The translations under genes and the position numbers were made by a program. From NCBI GenBank assembly GCA_910578275.1, contig CAJTPR010000002.1:219319-283318 (forward strand): 64,000 bases of DNA. The letters run 5' to 3'. Positions 36,024 to 44,665 of the stretch are shown one piece after another; the first letter of the stretch is position 1, and every line of letters starts with the position of its first letter. The stretch comes from an uncultured Bacteroidales bacterium (lineage in GTDB: Bacteria; Bacteroidota; Bacteroidia; Bacteroidales; P3). The notes under the pieces were generated by a model, which saw nothing but the letters and a program-made list of their open reading frames with translations, did no database searches and was not told where the DNA came from.

Positions 36024-36100
36024 GTATCCGTCCGTGAACGTGAAAGCGGGCGGAACCGGGTCGCGTCCAGGCCTGTTTTCTTGGATGGCCCTTGTTTCCG

Positions 36101-36108
36101 TAAAGGTA
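36101..36108 (-). promoter_or_regulatory. weak -7-like element for the helicase gene
   Basis: On the - strand this reads TACCTTTA, one base off TAnnTTTG. It lies 78 bases before the chosen start and 42 bases after the stop of the gene upstream on this strand. Confidence 0.4.
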
Positions 36109-36149
36109 TCCAATATCGCCCGTTTTCGGAAGTTTTTCTTTCTTCATGG

Positions 36150-38375
36150 CTAATATTCCACGTTGCAAGGTTCGGAATAGGCCGACCAGGTTCCGTCCTC
36201 GTATTCGAATTGGACGACGTATGCGTATTCCGTATTCATCTTGACCGAAAAATCCGTGTAGGATTCATCTTCGGCCTTTTCGGAATCCAATGTGGCTAGC
36301 AGCCGCAGTTTCCCGTTTTCCGGGCGACGATATACGAATACGTGCCGGATGGGTTTTCCATGCCGGTTTTTCCATTGCAGCTGCACGTAACGGTTTTCGG
36401 CATCCGTCACCGCGAATGGCATGCCGGGTTTCAGCCGCGGGATATACATGGTCTGGTAGGCGAAAGGGGTGTTCGACGTGTCGGCCTGCTTGTCGGAGCC
36501 GTAGGCCACGATGTTGAACGAGTAGCGTGTGACATGCTGCCGTTCGGGCAGCGTGAACGTGAACGAGGTGGATTCCGGGGCTTTCTCGTTTTCTTTCAGT
36601 GGAAAATCCTTGACGGCAAACCATTTGGAAGAATCGCTTCTGCATAGCAACAGATGGCCGCGGACATTGGACGAGGAACTGTTGTACCACGTCAGTTCCA
36701 CTTTGTCGTCGTCCAGGCGGCTCCTGCGGGAAAAGACGGCGGGTGCGGGCTTGTCGGGCAACAGGTTTTTCACGGCTAGGAGCCGGCTCGGTGCGGAAAG
36801 GTTGCCGCTGGCATCCGTCGCCCTGACCGAATAATAGGAATATTGCCGCGTGTTCAAGGAAAGCGTATCGTAAAACACGGTGTCTTCAAGGCTTCGCGAG
36901 GTGACCTGCACCGGTTCGGCCGTCTTGTGCGTTTGCCGAAACACGCGGTAGCCCGAAACATCGGCATCGGCGGACGGTTTCCAATGCAGGCGGACGATGC
37001 CCGCACTGTCGACGGTACAGGAAAGTCCTTGCGGGGGAGAGGGCGGGATGCTGTCTTTTTTCCAGTAGAAGAAAGGGCGCGAGAGCGTGCTTTTTCCGTC
37101 CGTGCCTTTCGTTTCGACATGAAAGTAGGAAGAAACGCCCAGCCGTCCGAGGTCCAACACGTGGCGGCGTGTCGCGGGCGACAATGGCCCCAAGAGCAAC
37201 GTCCGCTCGTCCTCTCCGGGCTCCGGTGACGTGGATACGTAAATGGAGAATCCTTTCACCGAGGCCATGTTTTCTTCGGGATACGACCAATGGAGAAAGA
37301 CTTTTTCCTTTGTGCGGCTTATCGAATCCATGACCGCCGTGGCCAGTGGAACGCCCGTGCTTTTGCCGTACCGGCTGCGCGCCACCGGAAACTCGTGGCC
37401 GAACAAGTCCACGCCGATCACGCGATAGGCGTAACGGTCTTGGCCATCAGGCAAACTGTCGCGGAAATGCATCTTCTTGGAAACGTTTTCCTGCAATATG
37501 CCGAGCGGGGTCTGGTTGAGACGGACATGTTCCGTCGGCTTTCTGCGGCCTGAACCGGCCTTTTGCGTGCTTCGCTCCACATAGTAGCCCGTGCAATGGT
37601 TTTCGCAAAGACGGTAGTCCCATTCCAGGTTGACAGTCAGATACCCGAAATCCGTCCTTATCTCCTGCACGGGCGGAATCAGCGTGCCGGGTTCCATACG
37701 CGTGAAATACAAGGCGGTGTCATGTCCGTCCGTGCTGTCGGAGAAGTTGGCGTACAAACGATAGAGATAAAAATGGCCGCTTTCCACGTCATTGTCCACA
37801 TATCCCGTTTTGCCCGCGCAAGCCACGGCGAACGAACGATCGTAGGCCGTGTTGGCCAGCACGAAACGCACTTGTTCGCGTTCCATGTCTTTCGCCAGCC
37901 TGTTCCAGGAAGACAGCGCCGTTCCGCCCAATGACAGCGAAAACCCGGGATTGAACACCGCTTCTCCCAATACCGCCGCATACGTGTCGGTGTCGGCCAT
38001 GGCCGCCCATCGTGCCGTGTCGGTTTGCAAGAAAGGCGAAATTCCGACGATCTTTCGCGCAGGTACGTACGGAAGGTTTTTCCGGGTGGCTTCGGACATC
38101 ATGACCGTGTCGAAGTCGTAGCGTTCCAAGGTCCAGCCGCTCTCCAGGGTCTTTCGCCATAGCCGGGGCGTGGAAGCGGCCCAACGGAGTCGTACGTGGT
38201 CACGGTAGGCTCTGCCTGCCAGGTGTATCCGCGCGCTGTCCGGGTCTTGCGCCCGTATGGCGGACAATCCGAGCAAAAGCAATCCGATGCCGATGCAGAC
38301 GGCCGTTTTTGCCGTGTCGGGAGCAAGGAAGCGGGATTTCCGCGTCTTTTTCTTGTCTGTTGGATTCGTTTTCAT
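36150..38375 (-). CDS. exported fibronectin type III repeat protein
   Basis: 741 residues from ATG 38375 (MKTNPTDKKKTRKSRF), with a long basic n-region, hydrophobic core and cleavage near IRA|Q. A start at 38426 overlaps the upstream gene as ATGGGACTAA and could be used by coupling, but its first residues look random. The mature part holds several FnIII domains: SPPQGLSCTVDSAGIVRLHW and KPSADADVSGYRVFRQT, then ASGNLSAPSRLLAVKNLLPD, and a last one ending NTEYAYVVQFEYEDGTWSAY. It has no sorting domain or lipobox. It is in an operon with the 1,483-residue protein upstream and likely binds that partner or the surface. Confidence 0.75.
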   Translation of the reverse strand: MKTNPTDKKKTRKSRFLAPDTAKTAVCIGIGLLLLGLSAIRAQDPDSARIHLAGRAYRDHVRLRWAASTPRLWRKTLESGWTLERYDFDTVMMSEATRKNLPYVPARKIVGISPFLQTDTARWAAMADTDTYAAVLGEAVFNPGFSLSLGGTALSSWNRLAKDMEREQVRFVLANTAYDRSFAVACAGKTGYVDNDVESGHFYLYRLYANFSDSTDGHDTALYFTRMEPGTLIPPVQEIRTDFGYLTVNLEWDYRLCENHCTGYYVERSTQKAGSGRRKPTEHVRLNQTPLGILQENVSKKMHFRDSLPDGQDRYAYRVIGVDLFGHEFPVARSRYGKSTGVPLATAVMDSISRTKEKVFLHWSYPEENMASVKGFSIYVSTSPEPGEDERTLLLGPLSPATRRHVLDLGRLGVSSYFHVETKGTDGKSTLSRPFFYWKKDSIPPSPPQGLSCTVDSAGIVRLHWKPSADADVSGYRVFRQTHKTAEPVQVTSRSLEDTVFYDTLSLNTRQYSYYSVRATDASGNLSAPSRLLAVKNLLPDKPAPAVFSRRSRLDDDKVELTWYNSSSSNVRGHLLLCRSDSSKWFAVKDFPLKENEKAPESTSFTFTLPERQHVTRYSFNIVAYGSDKQADTSNTPFAYQTMYIPRLKPGMPFAVTDAENRYVQLQWKNRHGKPIRHVFVYRRPENGKLRLLATLDSEKAEDESYTDFSVKMNTEYAYVVQFEYEDGTWSAYSEPCNVEY

Positions 38376-38416
38376 CTTGTCTTGATTTTCTTGAAGGATG
38401 CCGGATTCGTCGGCTT

Positions 38417-41400
38417 TTAGTCCCATTTGTTGTTGAAAACCGCCCGCTGCACCGAAGTCAGCGTGCCGTCAGGCAAGACATGCCGCAATTCCACGGGGTA
38501 GAAGCCTTTCTTTATCGGAACGAAACTTTTATTGAGCCATCGATAGTGGAAAGGCAGGGCGAATATGCCCGCTTCCGCCACCCCGACGAGCACCTCGTCG
38601 AAGTCTTTCTTGTATTGCAGGGGCTGGCAATAGATCCAGGGAAAACGGTCGTTGTCGTCTTCGACGTATAGTTCCGAGGCGTAGACCGCCCAGTCGGGAA
38701 CGATTTGCGGATGCTCTCCGGTTCGTTCGAATTTCACGGCGTTGTTGTACGGATAGGCTTCATAGACCAATGGGTAGACATGATTCCGATAATAGTTTTC
38801 CGTACCCAGGTCGGCATAGGCTCTCACCAACGGGCGGTTGTCGCTGTATGTCGTTCCTGTCCGTTCGGCCTGGTCGAAAGGTTCGCCTGCTTTCATGGCG
38901 GCTTGCAGGTAGTGAACGTCGGGCGAATGGGTGTAGTAGCCTCCTTGTCCGTCGTCGTGCAAGACCGGCGTGCGATAGGTTTCCGTCAATCGCGTGCCGG
39001 CTATCTTGGCCGGGAACGTTTCGTACCTGCTGCACGAAAACCGGTAGCGTAGCACAAGCTTGTCTTTGTCGGAAGTCATGATGGATGCCTTCCCTAACCT
39101 TATGCTTTCCTGTTCCAGTTTTCCGCCTTGTCCTTCGTAGAGCGTCACGCCCGTTGTGCGGGTGGAGGAAATCGGGTCGGAAACGTCGGCCGCGGAGGGA
39201 TGGCTCACCGGGACGGAGGGCTTGCCCTTGTATTGCAAGACGAACAAGGCCTCGTACCCGGCTTGCGGCTTGAATCCGTCGGGAAAATACCAAAGGATGC
39301 GTTTTTCCGCCTGGTTGTAACTGAAAGCGGCGCGGAGCGTGTCGTTTCCGGAAACGAAATATACCCGTTTGGAATAGTCTTCGTCCGTCAGCAAGTCTTT
39401 CATGCCTTGTTTGAGATAGATGAAACCCGTCTTGTGTTCCTTGGGCAGGAAATATCGTTGGTCGCGGACAGGGTAGCAGCATCGGACATTGCTCCAGGGA
39501 ATGCTGTCGGGAGCGTTGCCGGTGGTGAACGCGTAGCGTCTTTCTTCCTTGTATGCGGCGCCTTCTTCGTCCTTGAGATCCGTCCATGAGGAGCCTTTCT
39601 TTTCCTTGGCCTTGACGGCGAGCCGATAGTCGAGTTTCACTTGTGCAGGCAATATGTCGTGGCTTCGGAATTCCACGATCCTTTTTTCTTCGTTCCATTT
39701 GAATTTGCCGTCGAGCCGGGTTCCGCCATGCCAAAGTTCGTATTGGTCGAGTTTCAACTTGATGTCTTTCTTCTCGTTGTCGTATTCTTCGTTTATTTCG
39801 GTTTCCATGGGCAAGGTGAACGCCGCTTGCGGAATGGTGAAGACATCCACGTCCCGGGCATTTTCGGCAGGGTGCATGTCGGCGATGATTTCCGCCCCGT
39901 CGGCAAAACCTTGGCTCGACATCGTGCAGGCTTCTCCCAAGTCGAAATCCACATGGAACCGTCCTTTGACCAGACCGTTCAAGATGGAAACGTTCACGCC
40001 GAAACCGCCGGCGAAGGAAGAGGGAGCGGGCAGCCCCGCCTTCAACATGGCGCCTACTTCGCCTTTGAGTATCGAGAAATTGCGTTTGCGTCCGAACAAT
40101 TTCAGGTACAGTCCCATGTCGGCCATCATGTAGGCGTAAGCCTGGCCTTGCGCGTACCAGCCGTTCATGCCCGGTTGCCTGCCGGTTTCGGCGCAGAGGG
40201 TGTTGAGGTATCTTTTCATCATGATGTCGAATCCTACTTCGGCGTCGAACCTGGCATAGAAAAGCAACAACGGAATCGTTCCCGTGCCGAGTCTGAAATG
40301 AGAGCCGAACGCGAAGCCTGCGCCCTTTTCCAGTTGGCTCAGGTCGGGTGTCTCGTGACGGGAATGTCCCAGCAGGGTCGATACCTTTGACGGCATGGGG
40401 GGAAAGGCCGGCAAATGGCTTCCGGTCATGAAATAGGAATCAAGCGAAGCCTGGACGGCGCCGATCTTTACTTTCAAGCCGAGCGGGTGGGCAGGTTCGC
40501 CGGCCTTGATGTACCATTGGCGGTCGTCGCCTCCGAACGACATGCCCACGCTTCCGATTTTTCCGTTTGCGCCCGCACCTTTTATGACGCCCAAGTCCAT
40601 GAACGCGTCGCAATCGGCCGTGAAGCGTTTGGCGGCAACGTCCAGTTTCAGGTCTACCTGTGCGGAGATGGCGGCTTCCTTGGCTATCGCGCGTCGTTGG
40701 TCTTCGAGGGAAGGCTGTATCTTCGATGCCAGCTGCTCCACTTTCTTGGGAAAACGCCTGATGCCTTCAAAGTCGTTTGCCATCAATTGTCCCGCGCCGC
40801 GCAGTGAAAGGTCGGACAGACCGCCGTTCTTGTTGAAAAGCATTTCGAAAGAGAGTTCGGCGTTGAAGGTCTTTTCGTCGTTGGTGGCGAGCAGCACGGA
40901 GGCTTTCACGCCCAGCGAGGAGTTGGGGTCGGGAACATATTTCAATCCGCTTTTGTTGGACGGCTTGGTCGTTTGTTCAAACCGCATTTTCCGGTACGCG
41001 CCCCCGCCGAGCCCTGAAATCTTGAATCCGGGAAAGACGGGTATGCCCGTGGCGCCCAAAGCGGCCATCACGTCCACATACCAGTAACGGAAGCCGGTAC
41101 TGCCGAGCGCCATGTCGGCCTGGAACGAGAAATGGAGCGGAACGATGCCCAACTTCACGCCGCCTTGGAATCCGTTTCCATATACGGGATCGTCGTCTTT
41201 CATTTTCACGTGTCCGTTGAACGAAAGGAAAGAATTGGAGAAATCCACCTTCGCCTCGCCCACCTTCACGCCTTGGAATTTCCATTGCTGCTTGTTGTTT
41301 TCCTTTTCGATGAACGAGTGTATGCCCAGGTCGAGTTCTCCGCCGAAGTTCCATGCCTGTTCGTCGCCGAAATGCACGACGGTCTTGAATTCGAGGGAGA

Positions 41401-42868
41401 TGTCCTTTTGTCGGACGGAAGCTTTCAAGTCTTTGATAGAGACAGGGAAATTCTTGATTTTCATCTCATCGTCCCATTTGAGGCACTTCAATCCGAAATA
41501 AGGTTCCCGGTTTCGGATCTTCATTTCCTTGAATTCCACGTTGGCCAGGCCGAAACGGTCGTTCTCCTTGGCGACGGGATTCAGTTTCATCTTTCCCGAA
41601 AGGCAAGCCTCCAAGAGCAGTTCCTTGCCTTTTTCCTTTTGTACTTTCAAGTAGGAAGACTTGTGGATTTCCACTTCGCGGGCTTTCATGAAGTCGAATC
41701 TCACTTTCTCGCCCAGGCCGAGCTCCACGCTCCATGAGCCGTCGCTTTGGAAATGCGCGTCGTAGGCGTAGGCGTCAGCCTTGCTTACCGGAAGTTCTAT
41801 CTTGCCCTCCATTCCGCCGCCCTTGAGCCGGTTTCGGGTAAACTCCATTTCGAACTTGTCGATCGAGAATCCCCATTCGCCCAGGATACCCTCGTCCAGT
41901 GGCAGTACGTCTTCGGCCGACACGGTGCCCGTAAGGCCTTTTTCGTCTATCCAAAGGTTCTTTGCCGACACGGCGGGGCGGACGTTGTCCTTGCGCGTGA
42001 TGTAGTCGGGGAAGCGCAGGCGGATTCTTTTCATGAATATCCCTTGCCAGATTTCGCCGAAATCGGTTGGGTCGTTTTCACCCTTTGCGGATTTGTAGCC
42101 CTCGAAGCCGGGAGCGTTCCGGGTTTGGCTGAAATCGAACGTCGCTTCTTCGGCCAGGAACGTCCAGTCGGGAATGGAACGCAACGCGAATTCGGGCAGG
42201 TTCAGTTTCACCACGATGTCGTCCAGTTCCTTGGCATGGCAGAAAAACGAAAACCGCAACGGTGCATCGGAGGGTTCGCCGTCGCTTATGGCCGTGAAGA
42301 CGCTTTCGTTCAGTTCCAGCGTCGCGCTCAGCTGCAATTCCTTGAATCCCTCGCAATTCACTATGGCATAGGTGGGAGGCAGGCCGTCGGAGGAGTTGGC
42401 GTGTTCTCCGGCATCCTTCTTGCCGAGGAGGCGTATGCGGAACATGTCGCCTTTGCCTTTGATCGTGATGTCGCCCATCAAGGCCAGCTTGACGTCGCCG
42501 ATGAACCCGCCCCGCTTGCTGATCAGTACTTTGTCGGCACCGAAAAACAGTTTCCTGTCTTCGCCCTGCCAGTCGGGGCCTGAAATGCGCAGATATACGG
42601 CCAGTTCCGTGTTTTCCGCCCCGAACACGGCATCGGTCACCAAGAGGTCGTAATCGGTATTGCCTATCGTGGTGCGCAAACCTACGGGCAATCTTTGCAA
42701 TTCTCCGGGCGTGACCAAGTCGGTGCGACCCAGGTATTCTTCGAACTTTTCGAACCAATGTTTCACTTTCGATGCCTGACCGGATGAACCGCCGCCGTTT
42801 TCCTGTGCCCGGAGCAGGCTTGCGGAAAGAAAGAGAAAGAAAACAAGCAGGTAGGAGAGTCTTTTCAT
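38417..42868 (-). CDS. giant exported protein of unknown function
   Basis: 1,483 residues with a signal peptide (cleavage near LRA|Q at 21). It is beta-rich throughout. A first half of repeating segments such as VELGLGEKVRFDFMKAREVE and DISLEFKTVVHFGDEQAWNF looks like long layered strands. A central region has Gly-rich and hydrophobic patches (FRYWYVDVMAALGATGIPVF), and later a Ig-like or FnIII-like region (LYEGQGGKLEQESIRLGKAS). No catalytic motif, lipobox or T9SS domain is seen. The strand-rich pattern could suit a cell-surface scaffold or a bridge, but this is guesswork. The downstream FnIII gene overlaps or closely follows it. Confidence 0.75.
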   Translation of the reverse strand: MKRLSYLLVFFLFLSASLLRAQENGGGSSGQASKVKHWFEKFEEYLGRTDLVTPGELQRLPVGLRTTIGNTDYDLLVTDAVFGAENTELAVYLRISGPDWQGEDRKLFFGADKVLISKRGGFIGDVKLALMGDITIKGKGDMFRIRLLGKKDAGEHANSSDGLPPTYAIVNCEGFKELQLSATLELNESVFTAISDGEPSDAPLRFSFFCHAKELDDIVVKLNLPEFALRSIPDWTFLAEEATFDFSQTRNAPGFEGYKSAKGENDPTDFGEIWQGIFMKRIRLRFPDYITRKDNVRPAVSAKNLWIDEKGLTGTVSAEDVLPLDEGILGEWGFSIDKFEMEFTRNRLKGGGMEGKIELPVSKADAYAYDAHFQSDGSWSVELGLGEKVRFDFMKAREVEIHKSSYLKVQKEKGKELLLEACLSGKMKLNPVAKENDRFGLANVEFKEMKIRNREPYFGLKCLKWDDEMKIKNFPVSIKDLKASVRQKDISLEFKTVVHFGDEQAWNFGGELDLGIHSFIEKENNKQQWKFQGVKVGEAKVDFSNSFLSFNGHVKMKDDDPVYGNGFQGGVKLGIVPLHFSFQADMALGSTGFRYWYVDVMAALGATGIPVFPGFKISGLGGGAYRKMRFEQTTKPSNKSGLKYVPDPNSSLGVKASVLLATNDEKTFNAELSFEMLFNKNGGLSDLSLRGAGQLMANDFEGIRRFPKKVEQLASKIQPSLEDQRRAIAKEAAISAQVDLKLDVAAKRFTADCDAFMDLGVIKGAGANGKIGSVGMSFGGDDRQWYIKAGEPAHPLGLKVKIGAVQASLDSYFMTGSHLPAFPPMPSKVSTLLGHSRHETPDLSQLEKGAGFAFGSHFRLGTGTIPLLLFYARFDAEVGFDIMMKRYLNTLCAETGRQPGMNGWYAQGQAYAYMMADMGLYLKLFGRKRNFSILKGEVGAMLKAGLPAPSSFAGGFGVNVSILNGLVKGRFHVDFDLGEACTMSSQGFADGAEIIADMHPAENARDVDVFTIPQAAFTLPMETEINEEYDNEKKDIKLKLDQYELWHGGTRLDGKFKWNEEKRIVEFRSHDILPAQVKLDYRLAVKAKEKKGSSWTDLKDEEGAAYKEERRYAFTTGNAPDSIPWSNVRCCYPVRDQRYFLPKEHKTGFIYLKQGMKDLLTDEDYSKRVYFVSGNDTLRAAFSYNQAEKRILWYFPDGFKPQAGYEALFVLQYKGKPSVPVSHPSAADVSDPISSTRTTGVTLYEGQGGKLEQESIRLGKASIMTSDKDKLVLRYRFSCSRYETFPAKIAGTRLTETYRTPVLHDDGQGGYYTHSPDVHYLQAAMKAGEPFDQAERTGTTYSDNRPLVRAYADLGTENYYRNHVYPLVYEAYPYNNAVKFERTGEHPQIVPDWAVYASELYVEDDNDRFPWIYCQPLQYKKDFDEVLVGVAEAGIFALPFHYRWLNKSFVPIKKGFYPVELRHVLPDGTLTSVQRAVFNNKWD

Positions 42869-42890
42869 GACGGGAAATTGTTGTTTCGGG

Positions 42891-42898
42891 CAAAAGTA
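42891..42898 (-). promoter_or_regulatory. -7 promoter element for the giant-protein operon
   Basis: On the - strand this reads TACTTTTG, a full match to TAnnTTTG, 22 bases before ATG 42868. Confidence 0.7.
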
Positions 42899-42927
42899 AA
42901 GGCGTGAGATACCCCGTCATAAGATAT

Positions 42928-42966
42928 TAAGTTAAAGTTTCTTAACGTTTAACGATTTTTAACTTA
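42928..42966. repeat. TTAAC-rich inverted repeat upstream of the giant-protein promoter
   Basis: TAAGTTAAA (42928-42936) and TTTAACTTA (42958-42966) form a 9-bp perfect inverted repeat. Two more TTAAC copies lie between them (in CTTAACG and TTTAACG). The array sits upstream of the -7 element at 42891, where an activator or repressor could bind. Confidence 0.45.
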
Positions 42967-43197
42967 TGGAATGGCGTGACCAAAGGAAACGGAGAAAGAA
43001 AGGAATAAGGTCGGATCCGCGCATGCCGAGCCATCGGCTGCACGGAACGGACGTGGCAAGACGGACGGGTCTTCGCCGTGCGGCGACTTTCGTTCGCTAT
43101 GGCGGTTTGCCCCGTGCCGGAGTTCTTCGGCCATTGCGAAATGGAAACCCGGCCTATGGGAAAATCATGGATACGAAGAAGCCCTTCTCCCGTAAAG
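42967..43197. other. gene-free stretch between giant-protein and lipoprotein genes
   Basis: About 230 bases without a plausible gene. Short open frames on the + strand here have arginine-rich, biased composition and no start context, so I read them as noise. Apart from the two flanking structures I see nothing. Confidence 0.5.
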
Positions 43198-43251
43198 GGG
43201 AATCCCCGCCGGCATCCGTGCAATCTTTTACGGATGCCGGCGGGGATTCCC
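43198..43251 (-). terminator. 22-bp perfect hairpin after the small lipoprotein gene
   Basis: Left arm 43198-43219 and right arm 43230-43251 pair perfectly over 22 bases around a 10-base loop. It lies 21 bases past the stop of the lipoprotein gene on the - strand, followed there by CTTTACG. Its T run is poor, but the stem is very stable. Confidence 0.65.
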
Positions 43252-43272
43252 GGCAGGCATGGCTTATGCGCG

Positions 43273-43797
43273 TTATCGGACGGACGTCCTTTTGTCCTTT
43301 TTCTTGTAGTTGTCGATGTAGTTGTCTATGTGACCGCTATAATGAAGTTTGACGGATTTCCCCGTGTAGGTCTTCCCGTTCATTTCAACCGTATAATTGC
43401 TGCCCGAATTCTTTACGGTCAGCGTCCCGCTGGTTATTTCGTCGCCTCTTTCGCCGGAATAATCCATATAGACGCCCGCTTCGGAGAGAAGGAAGTTCCT
43501 GTCATGGAATCCGTATGTTCCGCCTTGCAGCGATGCGTTGTTATTGCGTGCGGTGTATAAATCGAACCAGATGCATTTCTCCTCATCTTCGGAGCAAAAG
43601 CTCAATGTCACGTTGTAACCGTAATCGCTGTCATATCCGTAATAAGCGGCTTCGGCCTCGAAAATCTTGCAGGTTTCGCCGTCAAAGCGGAACTGGTTTT
43701 TCAGGTTGCCGTCTTTGTCTTTGTTGCAGGAACAGGCCATCGCCATGAGGCTTGCGGTCAGGCAAAGAATGCCGATTTGTGAAAGAATCCTTTTCAT
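43273..43797 (-). CDS. small lipoprotein of unknown function
   Basis: 174 residues. N-terminal hydrophobic core and a lipobox ending at Cys-22 or Cys-24 (LMAMAC, SC). The mature part is a small beta domain rich in Tyr, Asp and Gly, with a central segment (YYGYDSDYGYNVTLSFCSED) and a Lys-rich C-terminal tail. It resembles the short lipoproteins common in Bacteroidales but no family could be named. The gene is monocistronic, with its own promoter and hairpin. Confidence 0.75.
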   Translation of the reverse strand: MKRILSQIGILCLTASLMAMACSCNKDKDGNLKNQFRFDGETCKIFEAEAAYYGYDSDYGYNVTLSFCSEDEEKCIWFDLYTARNNNASLQGGTYGFHDRNFLLSEAGVYMDYSGERGDEITSGTLTVKNSGSNYTVEMNGKTYTGKSVKLHYSGHIDNYIDNYKKKDKRTSVR

Positions 43798-43841
43798 AAC
43801 TAATTGTTTTTATTTGGTTAATAAGTATTGACTCGATTGAC

Positions 43842-43873
43842 GACGACATGTCGTCAAATCGGTTGCAAATGTA
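43842..43873 (-). promoter_or_regulatory. promoter and palindrome for the small lipoprotein gene
   Basis: On the - strand TACATTTG (43873-43866) is a full match to TAnnTTTG. Just downstream, GACGACATGTCGTC (43842-43855) is a 14-bp perfect palindrome over the likely transcription start, typical of a dimeric repressor site. Confidence 0.6.
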
Positions 43874-43980
43874 CGGGAATTTTATTAATAATTTTAGGCA
43901 TAATGAAAATTCATGTTCATCAACTCGTTCTGTGTGGGAAAAAGCTTTCCGGGTGTTTTTTCGGTGCTCATGCCGACAAT

Positions 43981-44012
43981 TTATCAACAATTTAACACAA
44001 AAATGTTGATAA
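43981..44012. repeat. TTATCAACA inverted pair upstream of mraZ
   Basis: TTATCAACA (43981-43989) and its reverse complement TGTTGATAA (44004-44012) are perfect partners with a 14-base spacer. Each differs in one base from the DnaA box TTATCCACA, so DnaA or another dimer could bind here. Confidence 0.45.
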
Positions 44013-44074
44013 CTTACGATCAAAAAATTCATATATGATTGATATGCAGATGGTTTATTTGTTTTTTCGTGAAA

Positions 44075-44087
44075 TGGGATTTTTGGG
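44075..44087 (+). promoter_or_regulatory. candidate MraZ box
   Basis: TGGG-N5-TGGG (44075-44078, 44084-44087). In E. coli, MraZ binds TGGG repeats spaced by five bases upstream of its own gene. A third in-phase copy is missing; a further TGGG lies at 44115. The site is 51 bases ahead of the -7 element. Confidence 0.45.
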
Positions 44088-44138
44088 GCTAAAAAGGAAA
44101 ATTTATGAACAAAATGGGAGAACGAGGGATTTTATATC

Positions 44139-44146
44139 TATTTTTG
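44139..44146 (+). promoter_or_regulatory. -7 promoter element for the division gene cluster
   Basis: TATTTTTG fits TAnnTTTG, 43 bases before the mraZ start at 44190. It is the likely main promoter of mraZ and the genes after it. Confidence 0.65.
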
Positions 44147-44189
44147 CAAGGTGTGGAAGGTGGGGTTGAAAGCCTTTCACGGAGCGATT

Positions 44190-44654
44190 ATGGCCATTTT
44201 AGTAGGAAAAGAGTTTTGCAAGGTCGATGCCGGAGGCCGCTTCAAGTTCCCTTCTGCCATGAAAAAGGCGTTGGCGGCTTGCGTGGACGAGGGTTTCGTC
44301 ATCAAGGAAAGCATCTTCGATGCCTGCCTTGAACTCTATCCCCGTGCCGAATTCGAAAAGGAAATCGAGACGAAAATCGCCAAGCTCAATCATTATAATC
44401 CGCAAGACAGGCTTTTGATCCGCAAGCTTTCGGAAGGCAATCCCGTGTTTCTCGACAACAATGACCGCCTGCTTGTTCCCATGGAACTCAAGAAGGCGAA
44501 GAAGATTGACAAGGAGATAGTGCTGATATCCAAGATCAACATTATCGAGATATGGGATGTCGAAACTTACCAAAAGATGAACGCCGCCCAGTTCGACTTC
44601 GCCAAGATGGCCGCCGAACGTCTGGGGCAGATCGACACGCAGGAAAACATATAG
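44190..44654 (+). CDS. mraZ: transcriptional regulator MraZ
   Basis: 154 residues from ATG 44190 (MAILVGKEFCKVDAGGRFKF), which fits the family start; ATG 44151 would lie within a few bases of the transcription start. Two SpoVT/AbrB-like repeats are visible: KVDAGGRFKFPSAMKKAL with ELYPRAEFEKE, and FLDNNDRLLVPMELKKA with IIEIWDVETYQK. MraZ is a ring-shaped DNA-binding protein that represses the division gene cluster it heads. It lies 11 bases before rsmH. Confidence 0.88.
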   Translation: MAILVGKEFCKVDAGGRFKFPSAMKKALAACVDEGFVIKESIFDACLELYPRAEFEKEIETKIAKLNHYNPQDRLLIRKLSEGNPVFLDNNDRLLVPMELKKAKKIDKEIVLISKINIIEIWDVETYQKMNAAQFDFAKMAAERLGQIDTQENI

Positions 44655-44665
44655 GAGGTCGAGCC

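Noticed and set aside
38376..38426. Start of the FnIII protein at 38,426
   Set aside because: Possible by coupling, but the added residues look random and the n-region of the signal peptide would be too long; kept only as an alternative.
42966..43352. Short + strand frames in the gap before the small lipoprotein gene
   Set aside because: Arg- and Pro-rich, random-looking sequence, partly through the hairpin and antisense to the lipoprotein gene.
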